From contig OZ176053.1 in the NCBI GenBank assembly GCA_964247055.1, positions 3,038,001 to 3,102,000 of the forward strand: 64,000 nucleotides of DNA, read 5' to 3'. The notes under the pieces were generated by a model. The model was given only the letters and a program-made list of their open reading frames with translations, made no database searches and was not told where the DNA came from. Positions 1-10,698 of the stretch are shown here, piece by piece (within the stretch, counting starts at the first letter, position 1; every line of letters begins with the position of its first letter). The position numbers were made by a program, and so were the translations under genes. The DNA is from Paragordius varius (Eukaryota > Nematomorpha).

Positions 1-177
1 CGATTCCTACAAAAATATTCTTAAAATAAATATTGGTCCCTAACACAGTCCTAATATATAGAGAAACATTGTAATAGATTAGAAATATTCTTTGATAACT
101 TAAAAATAAAATATTATTTTTTTATTTAAAAAAACAATCTAAATCATATGGATCTAATAAAAGTGTTCATACGTTAC

Positions 178-247
178 CTTTTGTGGCATGAAGATATTGT
201 TGGATAAGACATGATAGTATTAATGCCAAATATAGTTTTGAAATCAT
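178..247 (-). CDS. Secreted 8-Cys family, copy C, exon 1 (signal peptide), partial
   Basis: This is the first coding exon of a third member of the secreted family described at 10699-18365. On the minus strand it starts at the ATG at 247 and encodes 23 residues beginning MISKLYLALILSCL, with a hydrophobic core typical of a signal peptide, and ending LHATK. It stops with one extra base (phase 1) before the donor GTAACG at 177. Copy B exon 1 (44103-44172) has the same length, the same phase and the same LHATK ending. The remaining exons would lie left of base 1, outside the window. The family has no name I recognise. The call rests on similarity to copy B and on conserved flanking sequence. Confidence 0.7.
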
Positions 248-800
248 GTTCAAAAAAATTTATATTATAAAACTTTAAAATAAAATCGGTAATTTATTTT
301 ACTGATATACTATGAATAGAAATGCTTGAAATGATAATTTGGGTAAAAGTCCTATATGATAAATTTATTTCAAGATGATATAGAAATTAATAGAACATAC
401 GTAATACAATATATTCTTTACTTTATTATATCAGAATTTATTGAAAAATGTATATTATTATATAATTATTAGATAAATGATCTAAATACACAAATCAATA
501 CATAAACCTAAGTATAGTTTTTTTTTCGATATCATTCTTATAAAATGACGAAAAGTCAATAATATTGACTAAAAGTAATTTTGAAGTAAATTTTGATCGC
601 TATTTCTCGAATGTATTGTTGATTACACAATCCTAGGTCAACATAACGTAAAATAATTGGTATTTTTTGTAATATTGCATAACCTATATTAAAAACAAAG
701 AGTAAAATCAACCCACATTTTGGGGATATTTTAGGGACCCAAATTTTTACACGTTTTTGTAAAAATGACCTTTTGCTCCTTACTTGGGCATACACACATA
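248..800 (-). promoter_or_regulatory. 5' flank of copy C, duplicated upstream of copy B
   Basis: This stretch upstream of exon 1 of copy C is alignable by eye along most of its length with the stretch upstream of copy B (44173-44640). Shared landmarks include AAAATGACGAAA, ATGACCTTTTGCTC and TTTTGTGGCATG at the exon border. The 40 bases next to the ATG contain an A/T block (TATAATATAAATTTTTTTGA on the minus strand) that recurs in copies A and B and may hold a TATA-type core promoter. The transcription start cannot be placed from sequence alone. Confidence 0.5.
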
Positions 801-837
801 TAAAAAAATTTTATTAACGGGAAAACATAAATAAATA

Positions 838-1209
838 TACCATTTGCACTTCAAGAGTTTCCTTGAACACTTCAAGTTGGACCTTGAACATTTCAAGTTG
901 GTCCGTAAAATTTTAAATTTTAATTTAACCATAATATTTTCATTTATTTTTTATTTCATTATTAAACCTAATTTTCTTTATATTGTTAATTCATTTAAAA
1001 AAAATTTTTATTTAAAAACCACTTAAAAGTTGATATTGATTTTAAATTTTTGCTAAATAATAGAAAATAGGCTAAAAACGATAAAATCGATGAATGATAT
1101 ACGATTTGATTTATAAAAGTTAAAAACAAAACAAAAAAGTCAATAAACCAATGAAGTTTTAAAGGACCAACTTGAAGTGTCCAAGGACACTCTTGAAGTG
1201 CAAATGGTA
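838..1209. mobile_element. F1 miniature foldback element
   Basis: It is bounded by TACCATTTGCACTTCAAG and its inverse CTTGAAGTGCAAATGGTA, flanked by TA on both sides. Inside each end are 21-bp units (TTCAAG, 6 nt, CTTGAA, plus spacer), about three on the left. The centre is A+T-rich and non-coding. Other copies lie at 1514, 2717, 15821 and about 42826. Confidence 0.8.
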
Positions 1210-1513
1210 TATGTTATGGTTTAAAAATTTTGAATTTTAGTATATTATTTCGATAAAATAATTACAATCTAATAGAAAAATGTATCAGGATATGGCGAGG
1301 GTGATTTCAGTTACTAATACAATAATCGTGAATTCGCATATCAGATGTTAAATTTTTTATGGAAGCCATATGCTCCAATTTAAGCTGGATCGGTTGAAGA
1401 AATCAAGAAAATGCTAAAACTACTTAGTTACTTGATTTTGATTAAATAAAATATTTTGTTATAATAAGTATTTACTTATAGATATTTATTGCATATAAAG
1501 TTTTCTCATACTA

Positions 1514-2051
1514 TACCATTTTCAAGAGTTTCTTTGAACACTTCAAGTTGGTCCTTGATCACTTCAAGTTTGTCCTTAAAATTTTTATATTTTGATTTAA
1601 CCATAATTTTTGCATTTAATTTTCTATTTTATTATTTTTTACCCTAATTTTCTTTATTTATTATATATTTATTCATTTAAAATGAAAATTTTATTTAAAA
1701 ACCACTTTTTTGTTTCAAACTAATTTTTTTCCAATTTAACAAATGTTTTTGATGAAAAATTGTAAATAATAACCCAACAAACTTATATATTTTTTACGTG
1801 TTAAAATCTTACAAATATCCAAAATTATCAGAAATAAATAAAGATATACGGTTTCTCAATGATTAAAAGTTGATATTGATTTAAAATTTATTGTAAATAA
1901 TAGAAAATAGGTTAAAAATAATAAAATAGATGAATGATACACGAGTTGATTGATAAAAGTTAAAAACAAAACAAAAATATTTAAGGACCAGCTTGAAATG
2001 TTCAAGGACCAACTTGAAGTGTTCAAGGACACTCTTGAAGTGCAAATGGTA
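1514..2051. mobile_element. F1 miniature foldback element
   Basis: Same family as 838-1209, with ends TACCATTTTCAAGAG and CTTGAAGTGCAAATGGTA and TA flanks. It carries iterons every 21 bp at both ends. The centre is longer than in the first copy and includes a block (CCACTTTTTTGTTTCAAACT) shared with the copy at 2717-3364. Confidence 0.8.
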
Positions 2052-2204
2052 TATTTAACATTTTCAAAAAAATATAAATAATAAAATATTTTTTAACTAC
2101 CAGTAAACACTGGATTTTTTTAAGGTGTCTATGTAACCAGACTAGCTACGGTTTGTTGTGATTTTTCCAAATTTTCATGTATTCTATTAATTTTTTTATC
2201 AACA

Positions 2205-2400
2205 CTTTGATTTAAATTTAACTAGTGACCCTAGACCATATTTAAATTGATTAAAAAATTAATGACAACGGTTTTAATTTGAGTTTAATACTTTTAACCT
2301 GATAAAAATTAATAAATAAGCCAAATATCTTAAATAAAATTTAATTTTGAAACAGAGCTCCATATCAAACGACATGGACGCCATCTATTTTTGCATACTG
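2205..2400. repeat. Partial F5 repeat
   Basis: This piece matches 21185-21365 by eye over most of its length, sharing for example ACCCTAGACCATATTTAA/ACCCTAGACTATATTTAA, AAATAAAATTTAATTTTGAA and the block ending GGACGCCAT. The outer ends seen in the 19079 and 21170 copies are missing or worn. The following stretch, 2401-2716, holds no gene or repeat that I can name. Confidence 0.6.
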
Positions 2401-2716
2401 TGCTTTTACACTACATGTTTTTTCAACCCTATAAAAGGGCATGAAATTTGTATAAAAAAGGTAATAGCCAAAGTTTTGTGCAAAGATCGGTATGTGAGTT
2501 AACGTTAAGCGCTACCAACGGTTAGACAAACTTCTGCTAAGCAAGCCACTGACCAGGTCAGGGACCATTTACCATATTCGTATAAAAAATATTAATTTAT
2601 TGGAAAATTTATTACAATTTTGTTTGAATGTATAATATAAATTTTTGCCATACACATGATTTATATATAAAATTTTATAGAGTCATTTTGAAAACAAAAC
2701 AAATAAGTAGTATTAT

Positions 2717-3364
2717 TATACATCATTAGCACTTCAATAGGGTTCATGAACACTCCAGATTGGTTGAACATTTCAACAGTGTGCTTGAACCCTTCAATTT
2801 CCTTAAACACTTCAAGTTGGTCTTTAAACATTTCATGTTGATATTTGAACACTTCAAGTTGCTCTTTAAAATTCTAAGTTTTGATATAACCATAATTTTT
2901 GCACATATTATTATATTTTAGCCTATTTTTCTTTTATTATATATATTTATTCATTATTAAAATATTTTTTATTTAAAAACCACTTTTTTTTGTTTCAAAC
3001 TAGTTTTTTTCCAATTTAACAAAATTATTAGCTTTTAAATGTTTTCAAAAAGGATAATTTAATTACTTGTTATAATCTTATATTTTAAATAGTAGAAATC
3101 AATAAAGATACTGAATGATTATATGATATTAAAAATTTATGTTAATTATAGAAAATAGGTTAAAAATGATAAAATAGATGAATGATATATGATTTGATTG
3201 ATAAAAAACAAAACAAAAAATACTAACTTGAAGTGCTCAAGAACCAGCTTGAAATGTTCAAAGACTAACTTAAAGTGTGCTAGGACCAACTTAAATTGTT
3301 CAAGTACCAACTTGAAGTGTTTAAGGACTAGCTTGGAATGGTTATACTCTTGTGCGAATGGTAT
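2717..3364. mobile_element. F1 miniature foldback element, diverged
   Basis: This is a worn copy of the F1 family. The left end reads TACATCATTAGCACTTCAA and the right end TTGTGCGAATGGTA. Degenerate 21-bp iterons of the TTCAAGTTGGTC type occupy both sides, with about six on the right arm. Because 21 is a multiple of three, the right-arm array stays open in one frame (residues like NLKCSRTSLKCSKT). That is a by-product of the repeat, not evidence for a protein. Confidence 0.7.
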
Positions 3365-3372
3365 ATTTAAAA

Positions 3373-3614
3373 TATTTATCGCGCAATCTCGGCATTTTTG
3401 CGTTTACTTTAAGAAAACTAGCTCATTTAAGCGTGAAAATTTGTCACTTCCTGAGTCCACATCTAAAAATAAATATTTTAAAATATGAATTTGCTTTTTA
3501 TATGTAGTTTATGGTATATAGTGATCTTTTTGGAATGAAGCATTTGGCTTTCATTAAAAAATTTTTACTTAAGAATGTGTGCAAATTTTGCCATTTAATA
3601 TAAAGCACTTACCC
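3373..3614 (+). repeat. Dispersed repeat R1
   Basis: It begins CGCGCAATCTCGGCATTTTT and ends GCACTTACC. It shares the opening block, an internal GGAATGAAGCAT...GCTTT block and the TGCGCAAATTTT/GTGCAAATTTTG block with 48390-48560, and the opening and closing blocks with 30150-30440 on the other strand. No coding potential and no clear terminal repeats are visible, so the class is unknown. The decayed LINE lies directly next to its end. Confidence 0.5.
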
Positions 3615-6366
3615 CAATAATGGTTGGTTGGTTATTCCTAAGTCGTAAACGAGTTTTTGGATATAGTTTTCACTATATCTTTCCACTTTCTTCTATCTTT
3701 TACCGCTAGATTGAGATCGTTCAATGTCATTTAAGTCTCCTCTTTTATCAAATCCAACCACCTCATCGGTGGTCGGCCTCGTTTCCTTTGTCCTTCTACC
3801 TTCCCAAACATTGTATCTTTCTCTAGAGAATTCAATCGCATGACATGACTAAAATATGTTAACTTTCTTTTTAGAATTATCTCCAGGATGTTTGTTTTAG
3901 CCTTTATTTCTGTAGTTAGGTTTCCATTCTCAATTTTATCCTTCCAGGTGTATCCTAGCATCCTACGCCAGCAGCTCCTTTCGAAAGCCATGAGCCTTTT
4001 TTTGTCTCTTTTTTCAGAGTCCAGTTCTCACAACCATATGTGGTGACCGGGAGAACAAAACAGCAGGGTAAATTATTTTAGCTTCAACTTCTACGCTTTT
4101 GTTTTTCCAAATCTTTATTAGTTTGGTCATGCTTCTTTACCCAATCCTATTCTCTTTCTTATGTCAGGAGTTGAAGACCCATCCTCGGAAATTACTGCAC
4201 CCAAGAACGTTAATTGTTTAACTACTTCTATTTCAACTCCATATATAATAATTGTAGGCTTTTCTCCAGTACATATTATTTTGGTTTTGTTAGGGTTAAG
4301 CAAAATACCATAACTCAAACTTTCCTTTTGAATCTCTTCGATCAATTCCTTTAAATCATTTACAATTTCAGCTATAAAAGTGGTATCGTCTGCAAACCTT
4401 TTATTAATTGTACTCCCTCCTATTCTTACTCCAATATTTTTACCATCTAACTTTCTCATTATCATTTCTGTGAACATATTGAACAGATAAGGCGATAAGC
4501 AACACCCTTGTCTGACTCCTTTCAAGATAGGTATTTCTTCTGTGTCCCCCGCTGATGCTCTTATAATCGCTCTTTGTTTTACACAAAGAGAGCTAATCAA
4601 TCTTATTAAGTGGGACGACATCCCTACTAACTTTAATGTTTCCCACAAGGAGTCATAATTAATCGAATCGAAGGCTTGTCTGTAATCAATAAAACACATG
4701 TATTATTCTTTCTGAAACTCTCTAGATGTTTCCATTATCCTCCTCATGTTTGATATATGGTCTCTTGTGCTTTTTCCCTTCATAAATCCGGCTTGATTTT
4801 TTGATATTTCTGACTGTATAATACTGTGCATTCTGTTTTGTATTATTTAAGCAAGACCTTACTAGCGTGGCTAATAAGAGCTATTCGGTAGTTATCGCAC
4901 TGGAGTGCATCACCTTTATTGTATATTAGGAGATATACAGATGATATCTAGTCGTTTGGCCACTCACATGTTTCCCACACCTTTTGACATAACTTGTGTA
5001 ACGTTTCTACAGAAACTGCTTTTATGAATTCTATTGGGATATTGTCTAATCCCATCGCTTTGTTGTTAGGAATTTGTTTTAAGGCTAATTCAACCTTCTC
5101 TCTTAGTATATCTGGATAACGGTCCTCTTTTAATTGCAACACTTTTGCTTGAGGGGCCTGATAGAGTTTTTGGGTGTATTCCTTCCATCTTTCTCGTACT
5201 TCTGTTTGTTTGCACAATATGGTGCCATTCTCTTTTTTAATCTTTTGGGATGATATATAAGGTTTGTGAGTCATTTGGTTCAGTTTCTGGAACATTGATT
5301 GCATTATCCTATTTTGTTATTTCATTCCACTTCCAGACATTGTTTATTAAGAAATTCTTCATAATCCTTCCTTGTTTGTCTTTGAAATTCTTTGTTATAT
5401 AATTTAACCATTTATCCCCTCTAGATTTAGCTTTTCTTCGCTTTTCTGCTCTAAACTCTTTTCTGATATCCATTTATTATCTTTCCTCTTTACCCTTTGC
5501 ACTTTTTCATTTGCCACTTCGATAATAACATTTTTTATCGTTCCCCATAATTGTTCTGAGCTACATTCATTGTCCAATCTTTCTAAGTCTGTTTAACCTT
5601 ATTTTTAATTATTTTAATTTTGATTTTGGTTACTAAAAGCTCATGATCATTAGTGTTTTTGTATCGAGTATAGAGCTTTTCCATTTTTGTGGGCATATTA
5701 TGTAATCGATTTGGTTCTTATATTTATCACATGGAGAGGTCCATGTGTATAACCTCCTATTGTGTTGTGGAAACCATGTGTTTGTTATCATCATCTCATT
5801 TTCCTGGCAAAAATTGATCAGTGCCTCCCCAGCCTCGTTTCGTTCTCCCAATCCATATGGCCCGACTAGTCTACTCTACCTCTACCAACTTTGCTGTTCC
5901 AATCACATCCTATGATAATCATATCTCCTTTCTTCGTTTCATCCAAAACTATTTGAAACTTTGCATAAAAATCCTCTATGTCTTCTTTGGGAGCATTTGA
6001 CGTAGGAGCATAGACTATGTATAAAATTTAAGTGGCTTAGCATTCAGCCTAATACTCATGATTCTGGGTGTATATGGTGTATAACTAATGAGACTTTTAT
6101 TTAATTTATTTTTTATTAATACTGCAACGCCTTCTGATTTCTGGTCATCTCTCCCCGATCTTAACAATGTATATTTTTCGTTTTGTGCTTTCGCGCTACC
6201 TTTTTGCTTAGTTTCCGTTAGACCCAGTATATCTAAGTTCAATCTTTCCATTTCTCTTTCAATTATAAGCTGTTTGGTTTCTGTTAATGAACGTACGTTC
6301 CAGCACCCAACTTTGAAAGGGTGCGTCAATTGCATAGTAAGGGTGGTTTGCCATTGCCTTCCCTCT
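3615..6366 (-). mobile_element. RTE-like non-LTR retrotransposon (LINE), decayed
   Basis: Read on the minus strand, the element has an apurinic-type endonuclease first (GCWNVRSLTETKQL at about 6315, NQIDYIICPQKW near 5700). A reverse transcriptase follows (IPIEFIKAV near 5010, MCFIDYRQAFDSINYDSLWE at 4699, GVRQGCCLSPYLFN near 4500, catalytic FADD near 4395). The tail has SCWRRMLGYTWKDKI, typical of this LINE type, near 3960. The frames are broken by several stops and shifts, so it is dead. The 3' end carries an (AACC)n tail near 3622-3634. CACTTACCC at 3606-3614 and 6367-6375 is a likely 9-bp target duplication, so this is nearly full length. A tail fragment of a related element is at 63418. 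RTE clade is my best placement. Confidence 0.85.
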
Positions 6367-6375
6367 CACTTACCC

Positions 6376-7400
6376 TCTTAAAAAAATAAAAATAAAAAAT
6401 ATATGATAGTAAAATAAATTTTACTTAAAAATTAACCTCTATAAATGTTGTCAGTTTTGATAAATTGTGAATATTAATATTTCACTTTGTATAGCAATCA
6501 TAAAATAAAAAAGGACAAAAAAAATAAAAAAAATGAAGGAAAACATTGTTTTCCGATGCATTCCCTCTCAACTACCGTTTTACTCAAAAATATATGGCTA
6601 GGATAGTAAAGAAAAAAAAATATAATAATATATTAACATTAAAATCTAATATATTGTCAATTTTTGATAATATATGAAATATTTTATAATAAGTCTTTAT
6701 ATTTACAATGTAAGCATAAAATTACAAAAAATATAGCAAGGCTATAAAATAAAAAAAAACACGAACTGGAAAAAAATAATAATATGTATAACAATGATTT
6801 TTGATGTATTATGAAATTTATTAGTCTTTTAATTAAACTAATGTTACTATCCTTGATGAGTAAATAACGAATATATCTGGCCGCTTTTAATCACATGATT
6901 TCATGCCACCACAATAATAATTTTTTTTAAATAACTCATAAGAAAACTAAAAGATCCGTGATAATCCTGATACATTATTCTATCATATATTTTTTGTGTA
7001 CACTGTGTATTGAGAACATTTAAATCCGAAATACTGTATAAATGGCAGGTTAATGCAAAACGGATGCGACACTACACGCGTCCTCGCTTATTTATTGTTT
7101 GATTTACCTGGAGAAGCTTTGATTGTGTAATATCAAAGCGATCTATAAAGACGTGGCTAGCTAGCTAAGATGGGCAAAGTTTAAACAATGAAAAAAATTG
7201 AATCGTCGGATCGTTTATGTGTACTATAAAAGAGAAAAATCACCCTATTATAATACATTTTTGATCAGAATTATTATATTGGGATAATATATATATGACT
7301 AGAATGGTGGCGCTATTTTTTTAAAAAATATGCATGTGTGCATGTGTGCATGTGAGTTTGAGGATGAAAGCACAAATATAGAGTATTTCACAATGAATTT
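6376..7400. other. A+T-rich stretch without recognisable gene
   Basis: I see no coding region, RNA gene or terminal repeats here. Short A-runs and a few GTGCATGT repeats near 7334-7352 are the only local structure. Confidence 0.5.
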
Positions 7401-7420
7401 TATTCGAAAAATTGATGAAG

Positions 7421-7660
7421 TTTTTCACAGAAGACAACTTAAACTTACCTCACTTAAATTCCTGCTGAACTGTATTTAGCATGCAATTTTTAATTATATT
7501 AAAGAAAATATTAGAAATATATGTATGGGGAGGAATCTGTTATAATTGTATTAAAATAAAATCCGACGTTTTAATATAGATCAATATTCACATTGCACTG
7601 CTTGTTTCCCCTTGATTTGAACATATTTTTTGCAATGACCCATGTGGTTAGAAATGTTAA
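7421..7660. repeat. Dispersed repeat shared with 27645-27900
   Basis: Shared blocks include CACAGAAGACAACTTAAACT, AATTCCTGCTGAACTGT, AAAATAAAATCCGACGT and TGACCCATGTGGTTAGAAAT. In the 27-kb copy the block is part of a larger element (27486-28125) with hAT-like ends. The matching right part of that element is found here at 8805-9015, about 1.1 kb away, so this copy may have been split by an insertion. Confidence 0.6.
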
Positions 7661-8804
7661 TATTTTTATATAATCATCTGCTTTAAAGTATAAACAATTT
7701 AAAAATCCATTGAAAAATATTGATATTAAATTCGAGATATTTTCAAATTAATATTAACAAAAGATTTTATTCAATATATAAAATATTTTTTTCTATTGCA
7801 GAGTATTTATAGAGAGGATTTGGCGAATGAAAGTAAGGTTGTCAAATTTATTTTCTTTAAATTTCACTGGGGAAAATTAACCAATGAAGAATTGGATAAA
7901 ATCATAATTGCACATCATACTCATGCTTTTACTAAATACATTTAAAGTTAGTAAAACCAAATATTTGTAAAAATGCGAAAAAACACATAATAAAAGCACT
8001 AATGATCGACATTTAGTTTTATGACTTTAAACTAATTTTTTAATGGGATATTTGTTTTGTAAAAAAAGTAAATTTCTACTGATACTTTTAATTCATCGAC
8101 ATATATTATTTCGCGAACGACTTATGCCATTTATTGAATTAATTTTATTGAATCGCATGTTATAATTTCCTGCATACCTTCCTCAACAAACCATCTGAAT
8201 AAGGTTTCATTTTTTTAGAGATTAAATTTGTAACAGTATAACTTGCCAGTCCTATCGGATAATGTTGCATGAATTAAATTGATGGTTGACGATTACCACA
8301 TTTTTTTAGTGATCTTATTCTCAGAGTTTTAAATCTTGTAGTCATATTAATAAAATCCAGATGCACGGTGAAGCGTGTCTTTTTATATTATTCGTGAAAT
8401 GCACTCATCGTTACTTTTAAAATAAGGCACATGGGTTTATTATTGGAATTTTGTGTAAACCCATATTTTAATTCCCAGTCCGGATTATATTTTTTAAAAC
8501 TTTTTCAGAATTATGTTAGTTTGCTGACTTTAACTAAATAATAATTTACTGGACTAATGTATCGATATAAATTAAATTAAATTTCGCAAAAAATAAAATC
8601 TCGAAAATGACTATAAGTCCTCAAGATATTTAGAGAACTAAATAAAGTGTACCAATTGTAAATATTTTCGATACGTAATTTATAACTCCAATAATATAGG
8701 TATTGCTATTGGGACCGTGGTTTACTCATATATGACTCTTTCACTAAATAATTACCAAAAAAGTTTACCAATGGCACTTATTGTTAAGGTATTCAGATTG
8801 TAAA

Positions 8805-9015
8805 GGTAATAAATGATTAAAGGACTGTGATGAAAAATAATAAAAAATGTTATAAAAAAGTTTTTATGCAAATCAATTTAATTTTAAAAATTTTACATAG
8901 CCACTCGAAAATTAAACATTTTGCAGAGAAATTTTTTTTCAAATTTTTTAAAGAGCCACTCAAATTTTTAAGCCACAAGTGGCTCAGGAACCACCTGTTG
9001 GACACCGAATGTAGA
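8805..9015. repeat. Right part of the same dispersed element, hAT-like end
   Basis: It matches 27925-28125 (TTTTATGCAAATCAATTTAA, AAAATTTTACAT, ACTCGAAAATTAAAC, AGAGCCACTCAAATTTT) and ends CACCTGTTGGACACC, resembling the inverse of the GGTGTCCAACA ends of other hAT-like miniature elements here. The interval 7661-8804, between this block and the one at 7421, is A+T-rich with nothing recognised. Confidence 0.55.
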
Positions 9016-10655
9016 AGGTAAAATTTATCAATGCTTTTTTGAGATGTTTCTAATGTTAGGATTTTTGACTCCCCCCGCGCCTCGTAACTTGTAAATTTAA
9101 AAGATTATATTTGATAACGTGGCCCATCTAATGGGCATTTATGCTTTAAAGGTGTGCTTATAGTCGGCTCATTAATTTTATAAGCTGATACAGAAATAGA
9201 AAAATAAGTTTGATTCTAAAGTACCGTTTATTCCTGTAACAAATCCATAAATGCATAATATTTGGTCATTTATGAATGCATCGATTATAGTAAGCCGCTA
9301 TTTTATTTTTCTCCCAAGTTATTAGTCCTGAGGTATCCAACCTAAATGACTTTGGCCGTATTTTCACCCCCAAAACCGAGCTTGCATAAAAAATATTCTA
9401 TTTACTATTTATAAAATTCTCAGGAAATAAAAAATATATACTCGGATAAAAAAATGCTTAGCCCAAAATAGGATTTGTTGAACATAAATTTTTTACAAAA
9501 AACGATCTACGTTTCATGAAGTGGGACATTATATATTGTAAGTCTTACAGGCGTGTTATTTATCAATTAAAATATAATAATATTGCTAAAAAGTATGATT
9601 CACGATCAATTTTCGCTAGGTTTGTTATTTAATTTAAATATTTTCTTCCGAGCAAAAATAGAAATTTATTGAAGAAAATGGCAAAACAATATTCAAATAT
9701 AGAAACAATTAATATCTTTTTATCAAAAATATTTTTTAAAATTGACCGCAAGAGACTTAAAAAATATTTATAAATAATTTGCACAACTGCGGAAGTAGGG
9801 TATATTTCACCTCCAATAAAAATATATATTTTTAAAATTCATGCAGAAAAAATTTTATTAACTCAGTTTTTTAAAGGATTATTTGTCCAAAATAAGTTTA
9901 AATATTTCTAGCACTATTTTGGCGTTGGGGCTTTTTGCCATAAAACTAAAAAGTTCTTTTCCTGCATAAGAGCAATTTTTTTCATTCAAATTTGACATCA
10001 ACGTGGGAATATTTGTTTTAGTTCTTGTAAATCTCTCAAAGTCTTTCTAAAAATGTATAGAATCTAATTAATGATATATGGAGTGTAGGATTGCCTATTA
10101 ATTAACACATAAAAATTTAGTTGATGTGTATTCCTCTATTGCATTACATTTGGCCTAATGAACGATGATGCGATAGCGGTAAATTATAAAGATTTTATTT
10201 CAGTAGCAAATAAAAAAACCCTCAGGCCATTTTTGAATGAGGCCTTATACAAAAATTGCTTGTATCGGTAAAAAATTTGCCAATTTTTTGTCTTAAATGT
10301 ATAGCACGAATAAGGGGAAAAAAGGTCATGTTACACCTAAAGAGGTAAATATGGGTCAAATATTAAAAATATCCGCAAAAAATTAACCTTGGTTTATTTT
10401 TTTATTAACATCATATTTCGATATTTTAAAAATACGTAATATTAAATTATGCTAGAAACAGCAAACTAATCTTAGTCAAATTTTTTTTAATTAATTATTG
10501 ATATTTCAAATTATACGTTTTTTGTAATTGTGGAACGTTTAAATAGATCACAGGACTGTTGCGTAAAAGCTTTCATCATGCTAAACAAATATATTTATAT
10601 TGAATGACAACATATTTTGTATAGTATATGAGTAAGACAGTTTGACATTAATTAA
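9016..10655. other. A+T-rich stretch without recognisable gene
   Basis: No open frame of note, no RNA gene and no terminal repeats are visible. It lies upstream of copy A of the secreted family and may hold distal regulatory sequence. Confidence 0.4.
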
Positions 10656-10698
10656 TTATATATTGAAATTATATATTATAAAAATTTGATTAAACACA
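10655..10698 (+). promoter_or_regulatory. Proximal 5' flank of copy A
   Basis: The bases before the ATG (TTATATATTATAAAAATTTG) resemble the conserved A/T block before copies B and C (TTATAATATAAATTTTTTTG in C). It is a candidate TATA-type core promoter shared by the family. The inference rests only on position and similarity. Confidence 0.35.

Noticed and set aside
844-3488. Small open frames over the F1 elements
   Set aside because: They lie within terminal iterons of miniature transposons and have no conserved protein features.
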